Shown here in pieces: positions 40,562 through 49,190 of a DNA stretch of 64,000 bases. The notes under the pieces were generated by a model. That model searched no databases, was not told the DNA's origin, and saw only the letters and a program-made list of their open reading frames with translations. Every line of letters begins with the position of its first letter. The stretch's first letter is position 1. Source of the stretch: an uncultured Bacilli bacterium (GTDB lineage Bacteria > Bacillota_I > Bacilli_A > RF39 > UBA660). The stretch covers positions 1 through 64,000 of the forward strand of contig CALVSY010000001.1 in the NCBI GenBank assembly GCA_944359725.1, given 5' to 3'. A program made the position numbers and the translations under genes.

Positions 40562-43174
40562 CTACACACTTCTTTTCTTACCATACTTCTTACACATTAT
40601 CTTTCTTATTATATCAACTGGTACTACGGTTATAGAAAATAAAATCATTATCATAAACTCTTTTAAGGTAAGTGGTACCGTTCTAAACATCTGTCCTCCA
40701 TAATACATCAAGATAACTTGCACTATTACAATAAATATCATTATTATAATAAACATTTTATTTTTTAAAACGTGCGCAAGTATATTTATCCTACTTGTAT
40801 GTGCGTTAAACGAGTTAAATAAACCAGCGAATATGAAAAGTCCAAAAAACGCCGTCATAAAAGCTTCGTTTGATGAAAACAAGTTTTTAACAAAAGGAAC
40901 CTTTAAAAAGAAAACAAAAAGAATTGTTGTATAAAAACCGGTTATTAATATTTCACTTATCATGTATGAGTTCATTATTTTTTCATTTTTCTTTTTTGGT
41001 TTTTCATACATGTATTCTTTAAGCGGAGGCTCAAAAGCAAATGCAAGGGCCGCAAGCGTATCCATAACCATGTTTATCCAAAGCATTTGAATTACCGTAA
41101 CCGGAGTATCAACCCCAATAAAAGGTCCTATAATAGAAATGCTAAGGGCACACAAATTAACCGTAAGCTGGAAAATAATAAATTTTCTTATGCTTTTAAA
41201 TATCGTTCTACCAAAAAGTACGGCTTTACTTATTGATAAAAAGTTGTTATCAAGGATAACTATGTCTGATGCTTCTTTTGCAACTTCACTACCGGAACCC
41301 ATGGCAAAAGAGGCATCTGATCTTTTTAGGGCTGGTGCATCATTTACTCCATCACCAGTCATTCCGGTAACTAAGTTCATTTCTTTAGCAACACGAACTA
41401 ACCTACTTTTATCTTGCGGAAGACTTCTTGCTACAACCTTTAAATTAGGAAGTGTTTTTTTAAGTTCACCATCAGACATTTCATTTAATTCATCTGATGT
41501 AATTACAACGTCCTTACTTTCCTTTATAAGTCCAACTTCACTTGCAATAGAATATGCCGTATCTTTATTATCACCGGTTATCATAACCGTTTGTATGCCT
41601 GCTTTTTGGGTTAATTCAATCGCTTTTCTAGCCTCTTTTCTAACTGGATCTTTAATAAATATAGCACCTACAAAAACAAGATCTTTAAAGAGTGTTTCTA
41701 AAGCGGTATTAGAAGTTGCAAGAACGATTACCCTTATTCCTTTTTTAGTTTCTTCTTTTATTATTCTTTCAAGTCTATTTTTATTTAGAAACAAACTTTT
41801 TTTACCTGTTTTATCAAAATAATATTTACAATTAGGAAGGATTTTTTCTGGTGCTCCTTTTATTAAGTTTTTTATTTTTAAATCATCTATTACCGTTATC
41901 ATGTATTTGTTTTTGCTATCAAAAGGTACTTGTTTAATTTTTTTAGCACCACTTACTTTAAATGGTTTAAAAAATGAAAGAAGGGCCCTATCGGTTGAAT
42001 TACCAGCGATTACTTTATCATTATCATACATTGATTGATTGTTTACCACCATTGATGTTTTAAGTATTTTAGAGTAATTATCATCTTTTAAATCACTTTC
42101 TTTTTTATATTCGTTTAAAGAACCATCAATTATTTTATTGCAAACTAATTTCCCAGTTGTTATGGTGCCTGTTTTATCACTAAATAAGATATTTATGTTT
42201 CCGGCCGTTTCAATACCAACCATCTTTCTTACTAAAACGTTATTTTTAAGCATACGCCTCATGTTTGATGATAAAACTAAGGTAATCATCATCGGAAGTC
42301 CTTCTGGTACTGACACTATTATAATGGTAACAGCAAGCGTCATTGCGTATATTAAATAATCCATCATCAAACGAAAATTACTTACCGTATCAATTATTCT
42401 ATCTAAAGAAAAACCATTATCTACCACTATTACCGAAAAAAGGTATGACGTGCTTGCTAAAAATGCTCCTACGTAACCAAACGTACTAATTAGTTTAGCT
42501 AAATCTCTTAATCTTTTTCTTAATGGGGACTCACCAGGCTTTTCTTTAAGTTCATCTGCAATTTTTCCATAAAAAGTATCAGCACCAACTTTTAAAGTGA
42601 GCATAACGCAAGTTCCAGTATAAATGGTTGTTCCTTTATATAATTTGTTTTTCTCTTCGACATTACTTTTTTTTATACTTTCTTTATGTGCTTCTTTAGA
42701 CTCACCGTTAATGGTTGATTCATCTACGCTTACCTCACCTTTTATGATAATACCATCAGCGGGCACTTTATCTCCAGATTCTAAATATATAATATCGTCT
42801 TTAACTACTTCATCAACACCAATTAAGGTTATTTTTCCATCTCTTTTTGCCTTACATTTTAGTTTTGATGTTTCTTCTTGCAACTTGTTAAAAGCTTTTT
42901 CACTACCATACTCTGATATGGTAGATATAAATGATGCTAAAAAAATCGCAATTAAAATTCCAAGCGTTTCAAACCAGTCGAAATCTTTGAATAAAAAAAC
43001 TAATTTTATCGCAAGTGCAATTAAAAGTATTTTTATTATTGGATCTCCAAGTGATTCTATTAAAAGTGATAAAAAAGTGTTTGTCTTAGTTTTTTTTATT
43101 TCATTCGAGCCATATAATTTTCTGTTTTCTTCTGCCTTTTTAGTAGTTAAGCCATTTAAGTTATATTTATTCAT
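40562..43174 (-). CDS. Calcium-type P-type ATPase (PMCA/SERCA-like)
   Basis: 870 residues. Motifs in order: DGIIIKGEVSVDESTINGES (actuator), PEGLPMMITL in a membrane helix, DKTGTITTGK with the phosphorylated Asp, KGAPEKILP, TGDNKDTAYSIA, TGDGVNDAPALKRSD, and a C-terminal group of six helices. This is the type II family that exports Ca2+. SD AAGGAGG is partly inside a short hairpin (43183-43201). It converges with nothing; fic lies downstream. Confidence 0.93.
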   Translation of the reverse strand: MNKYNLNGLTTKKAEENRKLYGSNEIKKTKTNTFLSLLIESLGDPIIKILLIALAIKLVFLFKDFDWFETLGILIAIFLASFISTISEYGSEKAFNKLQEETSKLKCKAKRDGKITLIGVDEVVKDDIIYLESGDKVPADGIIIKGEVSVDESTINGESKEAHKESIKKSNVEEKNKLYKGTTIYTGTCVMLTLKVGADTFYGKIADELKEKPGESPLRKRLRDLAKLISTFGYVGAFLASTSYLFSVIVVDNGFSLDRIIDTVSNFRLMMDYLIYAMTLAVTIIIVSVPEGLPMMITLVLSSNMRRMLKNNVLVRKMVGIETAGNINILFSDKTGTITTGKLVCNKIIDGSLNEYKKESDLKDDNYSKILKTSMVVNNQSMYDNDKVIAGNSTDRALLSFFKPFKVSGAKKIKQVPFDSKNKYMITVIDDLKIKNLIKGAPEKILPNCKYYFDKTGKKSLFLNKNRLERIIKEETKKGIRVIVLATSNTALETLFKDLVFVGAIFIKDPVRKEARKAIELTQKAGIQTVMITGDNKDTAYSIASEVGLIKESKDVVITSDELNEMSDGELKKTLPNLKVVARSLPQDKSRLVRVAKEMNLVTGMTGDGVNDAPALKRSDASFAMGSGSEVAKEASDIVILDNNFLSISKAVLFGRTIFKSIRKFIIFQLTVNLCALSISIIGPFIGVDTPVTVIQMLWINMVMDTLAALAFAFEPPLKEYMYEKPKKKNEKIMNSYMISEILITGFYTTILFVFFLKVPFVKNLFSSNEAFMTAFFGLFIFAGLFNSFNAHTSRINILAHVLKNKMFIIIMIFIVIVQVILMYYGGQMFRTVPLTLKEFMIMILFSITVVPVDIIRKIMCKKYGKKRSV

Positions 43175-43182
43175 GATTCCTC

Positions 43183-43201
43183 CTTAGTAAATACTACTAA
43201 G
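43183..43201 (-). promoter_or_regulatory. Hairpin touching the SD of the P-type ATPase gene
   Basis: CTTAGTA / TACTAAG, perfect 7-bp stem with a 5-nt loop. Its 3' arm supplies the first bases of AAGGAGG, so folding would partly hide the SD. Confidence 0.45.
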
Positions 43202-43296
43202 CAAAATAAATATTTATTAGTAATTTCATGCGACAAAATCATTTACTTTTTTTATTTATTATGTATAATAGTAACCTAAAAAGGAATTGATGAAAA

Positions 43297-43980
43297 ATGA
43301 ATGATGAAACATATCATCTTGCAAAAAGCATAATAGATATAAAAACTAAAGAAGTAATATATACTCCAAAAGAAGTTTCGTTTCAAGATATTTTAGAAAA
43401 AACAAGTTATTTCTACAAAAGTTTTTTTAATGAAAAAAGAAATAATGAAATAAATTTCCTAGACAATAAAATAGCATACTTACGAAAAAATAGTTTAAAT
43501 GGATTTAACGCAAGAGCATATATTACAGATGAAAGAAGTATAATAAAATTACCTACTTCTAATAACATAAAAACCGCTAGTGCTTTAGTTCATGAAAAAG
43601 CCCATACCTACCAAAGTATAAAAGATATAAATGAATGTATTCCTTCGTTTTTTGAATTATTATTTTCATTTAAAGAAGATAAATCAAATAATGGTCTTTT
43701 AGAAAGTAACATAAACTATAAAATTAAAGAAGCTAAAAAAGTGGCAGAATACTATGTTTATTGTAAAAGAACAAACAAGCGTGATTTAACGAGTTCTAAA
43801 AGGTACTTAAACGATTTTTATGATTTTATAAGATTATTTAACACGTACTTTAAAAATAAAGAATTAGTAACTAAAACGCTTGAGGACATATTATTTGAAA
43901 ACGAAAAACTAGAAAGTTTAAAAAAAGTAATTTATCAAGATGGTGATTTAAAAAATAACTGTTATAACATTTCTTTATGA
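43297..43980 (+). CDS. Putative HExxH metallopeptidase-like protein
   Basis: 227 residues, no signal peptide. ALVHEKAHTYQS contains an HExxH zinc motif, and ECIPSFFELLFSF about 16 residues later supplies Glu residues that could be the third ligand. This pattern recalls gluzincins related to oligoendopeptidase F, but the protein is much shorter. The rest is helical and charged. SD AAAGGA about 11 nt upstream. It lies divergent to the Ca2+ ATPase and upstream of feoAB, with no clear functional link. Confidence 0.6.
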   Translation: MNDETYHLAKSIIDIKTKEVIYTPKEVSFQDILEKTSYFYKSFFNEKRNNEINFLDNKIAYLRKNSLNGFNARAYITDERSIIKLPTSNNIKTASALVHEKAHTYQSIKDINECIPSFFELLFSFKEDKSNNGLLESNINYKIKEAKKVAEYYVYCKRTNKRDLTSSKRYLNDFYDFIRLFNTYFKNKELVTKTLEDILFENEKLESLKKVIYQDGDLKNNCYNISL

Positions 43981-44013
43981 AATGTTTTTTTGTTGCCTAA
44001 ATACCCATGTTTC

Positions 44014-44039
44014 ATAAACTAATAATAGATAAAGTTTAT
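44014..44039. promoter_or_regulatory. Inverted repeat upstream of feoA
   Basis: ATAAACT / AGTTTAT separated by 12 bp, 19 bp before the feoA start. It could be an operator for an iron regulator but does not match a classical Fur box. Confidence 0.25.
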
Positions 44040-44057
44040 AGAAAGTGAAGTGTAACT

Positions 44058-44303
44058 TTGAAAACTACTTTAAATAATGTTCCAATTGGTAAAAGTGCGC
44101 TAGTTGGCGAACTTCATTCAAATAAAGATGTAAAACGAAGATTAAGAGACCTTGGTTTAATTAAAAACACGCTTATAAAGCCCCTATACAAAAGTCCTTT
44201 AAATGATCCTACCGCTTATTTAGTAAGAGGAAGTGTAATTGCAATAAGAAATGATGATGCTAAAAAAATAATCGTAGATACCAAACGGGAAGAAAATAAA
44301 TAA
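44058..44303 (+). CDS. feoA: Ferrous iron transport protein A
   Basis: 81 residues with the SH3-like FeoA fold: VPIGKSALVGEL, KRRLRDLGLIKNTLIKPLYK and a final VIAIRNDDAKKIIV strand. It modulates the FeoB iron channel at the cytoplasmic face. The start is TTG with only a weak SD (GAAGTG). It is 4 nt upstream of feoB in the same operon. Confidence 0.9.
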   Translation: MKTTLNNVPIGKSALVGELHSNKDVKRRLRDLGLIKNTLIKPLYKSPLNDPTAYLVRGSVIAIRNDDAKKIIVDTKREENK

Positions 44304-44307
44304 CATC

Positions 44308-46362
44308 ATGAAAAATAATGAAAAAATAATTACCCTTATAGGAAATCCAAACGTAGGTAAATCAACCATTTTTAATGCTCTTACCGGTCTTAATCAGCAC
44401 ACCGGAAACTGGCCTGGTAAAACCGTTGAAGTAGCCGAAGGAAGTTATACTTATAATAAAAATAAGTATAACATAATAGATTTACCAGGAACCTACTCTT
44501 TATTCGCATCATCTAAAGAGGAGGAAGTTGCAAGTGATTTTATATGCTTTAACAAAACCGATTTAATCATACTTGTTTTAGATGCAACAATATTAGAGCG
44601 AAACTTAAACCTTGCAACACAAATATTAGAAGCTGGTAAAAACACCCTTATATGCTTAAATTTATGTGATGAAGCAAAGAAGAAAAACATCAAAATTGAT
44701 GAAAAAGCGTTATCTAAAAAACTTAAAGTACCAGTTATAAAAACAGCCGCTAACGATAAAAAAAGCATAAAAAAACTACTTTATAAAATAGAAGAATGTA
44801 CAAATAAAGAAGTAAATATAAATAACAATATAATAACTTATGATGAAAAAATAGAAGACGTAATAAAAAAAATGAATATGACTTTAAAAAAGTATTCTAA
44901 AAAAGAAATAAATAACTTTCGGTTTTACTCAATTAAAGTATTAGAAAAAAACAAAAACTTTAACGAAAAAATATATAAATATTTAAAAATAGATAAAAGT
45001 AATTATCAAAAAATAGAAAACATAATAGATAACTGTCTAAGTTACTTAAAAGAAAATAACATAAATGACTACCAAGAGAAAATAACTTCTTTAATCGTTC
45101 AAAATAATAATAATTTATATAAATGTGTGGTTAAACAAAACGATTATAAAACGCCTAAAATAGATAAAGTTTTAACATCTAAGATGTTTGGTATACCAAT
45201 AATGATTTTGTTTTTAGCACTTATACTGTGGATAACTATTAAAGGTGCTAATTATCCGTCTGAGGCACTATCTAAACTTTTATTTAGTATAAATGATTTA
45301 ATATCTGATCTTTTAATTAAAATAAACACGCCAAACGTAATTCATGATATTTTAATAAACGGCGTTTTAAAAACTCTTTTTTGGGTAGTATCGGTAATGC
45401 TACCTCCAATGGCTATTTTCTTTCCTTTATTTACCCTACTTGAAGATGCTGGTTTTTTACCTAGAATTGCATTTAACTTAGATAAATTATTTAATAAAGC
45501 AAAATGTCATGGAAAACAAGCACTTACAATGTGCATGGGACTTGGTTGTAATGCTTGCGGCGTTACCGGGGCAAGAATAATAGATTCCCCAAGGGAAAGA
45601 TTAATCGCTATTTTAACAAACGTATTTACTCCATGTAACGGTAGGTTTCCTTCTTTAATCGCAATTATAACCATGTTTTTTGTAAGTGGATCATTTAGTA
45701 GTATAAAATCAAGTATTATTTTAACATTAATACTTATATTATCAGTTTTTATAACTTTACTAACATCAAAGTTTCTTTCTAAAACAATATTAAAAGGAAT
45801 GCCATCTAACTTTGTTTTAGAAATGCCACCGTATAGAAAACCAAACATAAAAAAAGTTATCATAAGGTCAGTTATTGATAGAGTATTATTCGTTCTTTTA
45901 AGAGCGATATCAGTTGCAGCACCAGCGGGTTTAATAATATGGCTTTTATCTAACATTCATATAAGTGGATCTTCTTTATTTAGCATATTAACCAACTTTT
46001 TAGACCCGATAGCATATGTATTCGGTCTTGACGGCACAATATTAATGGCCTTTATCTTAGGATTCCCCGCTAATGAAATAGTAATTCCAATAATAATTAT
46101 GGGATACTTAAATGGCACCTCAATAACGGATTATAGTAGTCTTTTAGAGCTTAAAAGCCTTTTAGTTGCAAACGGATGGACGATTAAAACAGCAATATGC
46201 ACCCTTATTTTTACACTATTTCATTTTCCTTGCTCAACAACACTTTTAACCATTAAAAAAGAAACAAAAAGCACCCTTTGGACCATAGTAGCATTCGTAT
46301 TACCAACAATAATAGGACTTATGTTATGCTTTATCATTAATTTAATATTTAACTTATTTTAA
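44308..46362 (+). CDS. feoB: Ferrous iron transporter B
   Basis: 684 residues. The N-terminal GTPase has GNPNVGKSTIFNALTG (G1), NWPGKTVEVAEG (switch), DLPGTYSLFA (G3), and NLCDEA in place of the usual NxxD motif (G4). A helical spacer is followed by the membrane Gate domains with GCNACGVTGARI and a late AFILGFPANEIVIP. It imports Fe2+ across the membrane. Feo in this setting fits an anaerobic life. Confidence 0.96.
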   Translation: MKNNEKIITLIGNPNVGKSTIFNALTGLNQHTGNWPGKTVEVAEGSYTYNKNKYNIIDLPGTYSLFASSKEEEVASDFICFNKTDLIILVLDATILERNLNLATQILEAGKNTLICLNLCDEAKKKNIKIDEKALSKKLKVPVIKTAANDKKSIKKLLYKIEECTNKEVNINNNIITYDEKIEDVIKKMNMTLKKYSKKEINNFRFYSIKVLEKNKNFNEKIYKYLKIDKSNYQKIENIIDNCLSYLKENNINDYQEKITSLIVQNNNNLYKCVVKQNDYKTPKIDKVLTSKMFGIPIMILFLALILWITIKGANYPSEALSKLLFSINDLISDLLIKINTPNVIHDILINGVLKTLFWVVSVMLPPMAIFFPLFTLLEDAGFLPRIAFNLDKLFNKAKCHGKQALTMCMGLGCNACGVTGARIIDSPRERLIAILTNVFTPCNGRFPSLIAIITMFFVSGSFSSIKSSIILTLILILSVFITLLTSKFLSKTILKGMPSNFVLEMPPYRKPNIKKVIIRSVIDRVLFVLLRAISVAAPAGLIIWLLSNIHISGSSLFSILTNFLDPIAYVFGLDGTILMAFILGFPANEIVIPIIIMGYLNGTSITDYSSLLELKSLLVANGWTIKTAICTLIFTLFHFPCSTTLLTIKKETKSTLWTIVAFVLPTIIGLMLCFIINLIFNLF

Positions 46363-46391
46363 GATAATGTTAATTTAGCATTATCTTTTAT
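46361..46391 (+). terminator. Terminator after feoB
   Basis: AAGATAATG / CATTATCTT stem with T-run on the plus strand; overlaps the end of the convergent helicase gene. Confidence 0.7.
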
Positions 46392-47719
46392 TTTCTTTTT
46401 AATACGTTTTTATATTTTGATATTTCTTTTACAAAACAAGAAGGATTATCTTCTGGTGCAAATAAATATACTTTCTTTTTACACCTGGTTAAGGCAACAT
46501 AAAAAAGTCTACGTTCTTCTTCATACGGAAAATATTCTTTATAATTATTAACAAATCTTAGTATTTTGTGATCCTTGTATTTATTTGGAAAACCACAAGG
46601 TTTATCATTTAAATCAAGTACGAAAACATAATCGCTTTCTAGTCCTTTTGATTTATGAACGGTAAGTTTTTTATAATTTATGTTATCTATTTTTATATCA
46701 TCTAAAGTCTTGTTATTTCTAGATAGTATAAATAAGTTATCTATTTTATCCTCTTTTATAACACTTTTTATTTTACTATTTAAATCACTATAATAAACGA
46801 TTTCAATAACGTTTTTACTTAAAATGTTTGATCTTAACTTCTTTTTTATTTGATACGGATTTCGCATGATAAACTTACCTGCTATTTTAATTAAACTATC
46901 AGGATTTCTATAGGTGTTTTTTAATTTTATTATTTTTGGAAATAAGAAAGTTTTCTTAAAGTCCGTTATAACTTTTAGATATGCCCCGGTAAAACGGTAA
47001 ATAGACTGAAAATCATCTCCCACTGCAAAAAAGTAAGCATTAGAAAGTTTAATTAGTTTCTTAATTAATTTAAATTTAGTAAAAGAAGTATCTTGGTATT
47101 CATCTATTATGATGTATTTATACCTAACACTTGATTTATCTAGCGCATCATATGCTTCATTTATCATATCATTAAAGTCTATTATGTTTTCTTTTTTTAA
47201 ATACGCCTCATAACATATAAAACACTTCATTATCTCTTTTAATAATTTCTTTTCTTTAAAGTCGGCCTTTTTAATAAACGTATAAAAATCATCCAATTTT
47301 TTACCACTTGATTTAAACATGTTAATAAATGTTTCTATTAAATTAATCATATCATTTTTTGGCATGTTAAATAAACTTAATAAGGTATAATCTGAAAAAG
47401 AATCCATTACTATATCTTTTAACATATCTTCAGATAAAACTTCTTTTTTACGTCCAATTATTTTTAATCCAAGCTTATGAAAAGTCATTATGTTAACGTC
47501 TACATCCGATAAGTCCTTTTTTAATTTATTAACCGAGTCATTGGTAAAAGAAATGCATAAAATGTCTTTTGGATTTACTTTTTTATCATTTACTAAATAC
47601 CTTATTCTTTTTTCAATAACAAGTGTTTTACCAGATCCTGCACCTGCTAAAACAAGCACTTTTTTTCTATTAGTTTTAACCGCTTTTAACTGATATTTAT
47701 CAAGTATAATATTATTCAT
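46388..47719 (-). CDS. Compact UvrD/Rep-family (SF1) helicase
   Basis: 443 residues. All core SF1A motifs are present: AGAGSGKT, SFTNDSVNKL, FHKLGLKIIG, IIDEYQDTS, GDDFQSIYRF, NTYRNP, TVHKSKGLESDYVF and RRLFYVALTR. It is much shorter than UvrD or PcrA (about 720), resembling helicase IV-like small members with reduced 1B and 2B domains. Probably a DNA repair helicase. SD AAAAGGAA. Monocistronic. Confidence 0.9.
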   Translation of the reverse strand: MNNIILDKYQLKAVKTNRKKVLVLAGAGSGKTLVIEKRIRYLVNDKKVNPKDILCISFTNDSVNKLKKDLSDVDVNIMTFHKLGLKIIGRKKEVLSEDMLKDIVMDSFSDYTLLSLFNMPKNDMINLIETFINMFKSSGKKLDDFYTFIKKADFKEKKLLKEIMKCFICYEAYLKKENIIDFNDMINEAYDALDKSSVRYKYIIIDEYQDTSFTKFKLIKKLIKLSNAYFFAVGDDFQSIYRFTGAYLKVITDFKKTFLFPKIIKLKNTYRNPDSLIKIAGKFIMRNPYQIKKKLRSNILSKNVIEIVYYSDLNSKIKSVIKEDKIDNLFILSRNNKTLDDIKIDNINYKKLTVHKSKGLESDYVFVLDLNDKPCGFPNKYKDHKILRFVNNYKEYFPYEEERRLFYVALTRCKKKVYLFAPEDNPSCFVKEISKYKNVLKRK

Positions 47720-47742
47720 TTATCATTTTCCTTTTTTATATA

Positions 47743-47771
47743 TTGATAACTAAAGTTTTATTGTGTATAAT
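47743..47771 (+). promoter_or_regulatory. Promoter of antisense/small RNA
   Basis: TTGATA (47743-47748), 17 nt, TATAAT (47766-47771). No protein gene follows on the plus strand. Confidence 0.6.
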
Positions 47772-47777
47772 ATAAAT

Positions 47778-47868
47778 ATAAGGAAGCAGCTTACTAGTTG
47801 TTTTCCAAATAATTCTTTGTATTATATGAAGAACAGAGCAAAGTAAATACTAACTCTGTTCTTCTTAC
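47778..47868 (+). ncRNA. Candidate antisense RNA converging on a small hydrophobic peptide gene
   Basis: From the promoter above the transcript would form a first stem (GGAAGCAGC with GTTGT and TTCC, one bulge) and end near a strong 11-bp hairpin (47828-47838 with 47854-47864). That hairpin is also in the 3' region of the minus-strand peptide gene 47870-48019. The layout resembles type I antitoxin RNAs that share a bidirectional terminator with their toxin mRNA. There is no long U-run, so the exact end is uncertain. Confidence 0.4.
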
Positions 47869-47869
47869 T

Positions 47870-48019
47870 TTATATAACAATCAATATGACTACTATTATA
47901 AGTAATATGATGATTAATTTTGGAGTAAATTTTATTACAAATCTAAACCTCATAAGCATCACCCGCTTTCTATTCTTATTCGTAATAAAAAACGCAAAAA
48001 CAAAGCTAGTATTTTTCAC
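47870..48019 (-). CDS. 49-residue hydrophobic peptide (possible type I toxin)
   Basis: Starts at GTG 48019 with SD AAGGAG 4 nt upstream. The product begins KNTSFVFAFFITNKNRKR after the start residue, has a basic middle (MRFRFVIKFTPK) and ends in one membrane helix, LIIILLIIVVILIVI. A shorter start at the ATG of MRFRF (SD GGGTGATG) would give 27 residues. Size, single helix and positive charge resemble Fst/TxpA-type toxins, and a plus-strand promoter points at its 3' end. No sequence match to a known toxin family is claimed. The rest of the 47720-48092 gap holds nothing else I can support. Confidence 0.5.
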   Translation of the reverse strand: MKNTSFVFAFFITNKNRKRVMLMRFRFVIKFTPKLIIILLIIVVILIVI

Positions 48020-48092
48020 TTGACTCCTTATATTAATTATTAGCCATAATTTTTAAAATTCCCCTAAAAGCTAATAAAAAGATGAAATAGTT

Positions 48093-49064
48093 TTATCTAA
48101 ATTCTATTCCATCTCTTTTTATTTCTATTAAAGGACGAATTCCAAATCCTCCTGATGTATCTGAAGCACCCGTACTACCTCTAGGATATGTAGAAAGATT
48201 CATATTACTTCCAACTACATAGACATAATAATATTCCCCATTATACAAATAATCAGATAACGTTCCTGTCCAAAAACCTCCATATTGCCCTCTACCTGTT
48301 AAAAAAGGATAATCTTTACATGATCCTTTATCGGCGGCTGCTGAACCGTTTGTTCCTTCTTTAACAGGCGTACACCCTAAAGCTAAAAGCTCTTCGTATT
48401 TAACTAAACGTGCATCAATTATGTCCTTTCCTAAATCATTTTCTAAATGAGCTTTATACTGCTGTACATAATTGTAAATATCAGAATTAGAATCGTATAT
48501 ATATGCAGGAGGATCACCATAATTTTTATTCATACCATTTGAAGCACTAGAATCTTGCCAATATAAAGAACTTGAAAATTTAGTTGCAATAAATGAGCTT
48601 GCAGCTTGCCTAGATGAACGGTTTAAATTATATTCAGTAAGAGCAAGTAAAGTTTTACTACTATAACCAATTGTATAAAAACAATCTGAATCTCCATTAA
48701 GACAAAAATGCTTTCCAGCGTTACCAATATAATATACTGTTGATTTACCATCTTCTTGCATTTCTATCATATATTTCTTATCCAATTTTTGTGGATCCTC
48801 CTCATTAGTGAAAGGATCTTCAAAATCATCTAAATATCCATTAGTATTTAAGCTACTTACGGTATCACACTTATTTTCGTCATTTTCTTGTGACATGCAT
48901 AATAAAACTGCATCTTCAATCATCTCTAAATTAACATCATTAGAATCTTCTCTTGCTTTTTGAATAGTTCTATTTATACTAATTGTTGCTATTACCATTA
49001 TAATTGCTAGTACCACTATTACCGCCAAAAGTTCTATTAGAGTAAACCCACTTTTGTTTTTCAT
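48093..49064 (-). CDS. Type IV pilin-like protein with surface C-terminal domain
   Basis: 323 residues. The N-terminus has the prepilin signature KSGFTLIELLAVIVVLAII with the conserved Glu at +5, then a polar extracellular domain rich in Tyr, Ser and Asn with several Cys. The last part (GTLSDYLYNGEYYYVYVVGS, FGIRPLIEIK) resembles DUF-type repeats found on other surface proteins of such genomes. No prepilin peptidase or pilus ATPase lies nearby, so its export route must be encoded elsewhere. SD AAAAGGAG. Confidence 0.8.
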   Translation of the reverse strand: MKNKSGFTLIELLAVIVVLAIIMVIATISINRTIQKAREDSNDVNLEMIEDAVLLCMSQENDENKCDTVSSLNTNGYLDDFEDPFTNEEDPQKLDKKYMIEMQEDGKSTVYYIGNAGKHFCLNGDSDCFYTIGYSSKTLLALTEYNLNRSSRQAASSFIATKFSSSLYWQDSSASNGMNKNYGDPPAYIYDSNSDIYNYVQQYKAHLENDLGKDIIDARLVKYEELLALGCTPVKEGTNGSAAADKGSCKDYPFLTGRGQYGGFWTGTLSDYLYNGEYYYVYVVGSNMNLSTYPRGSTGASDTSGGFGIRPLIEIKRDGIEFR

Positions 49065-49158
49065 ACTTAACTCCTTTTTATTTTTATATTCTATTTTAAT
49101 AATAACATTGATATAAGTTTAAAGCAATATTTATTTTGCAAAAATAAAATTAGATATA

Positions 49159-49190
49159 AAAAGAATTAGAAGTTTTTTTCTAATTCTTTT
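49159..49190 (-). terminator. Terminator after gltX
   Basis: AAAAGAATTAGA / TCTAATTCTTTT, 12-bp perfect stem with T-run on the minus strand. Confidence 0.8.

Noticed and set aside
41139-41822. 227-codon plus-strand ORF within the calcium ATPase gene
   Set aside because: Antisense shadow of a highly conserved P-type ATPase; no SD or family similarity.
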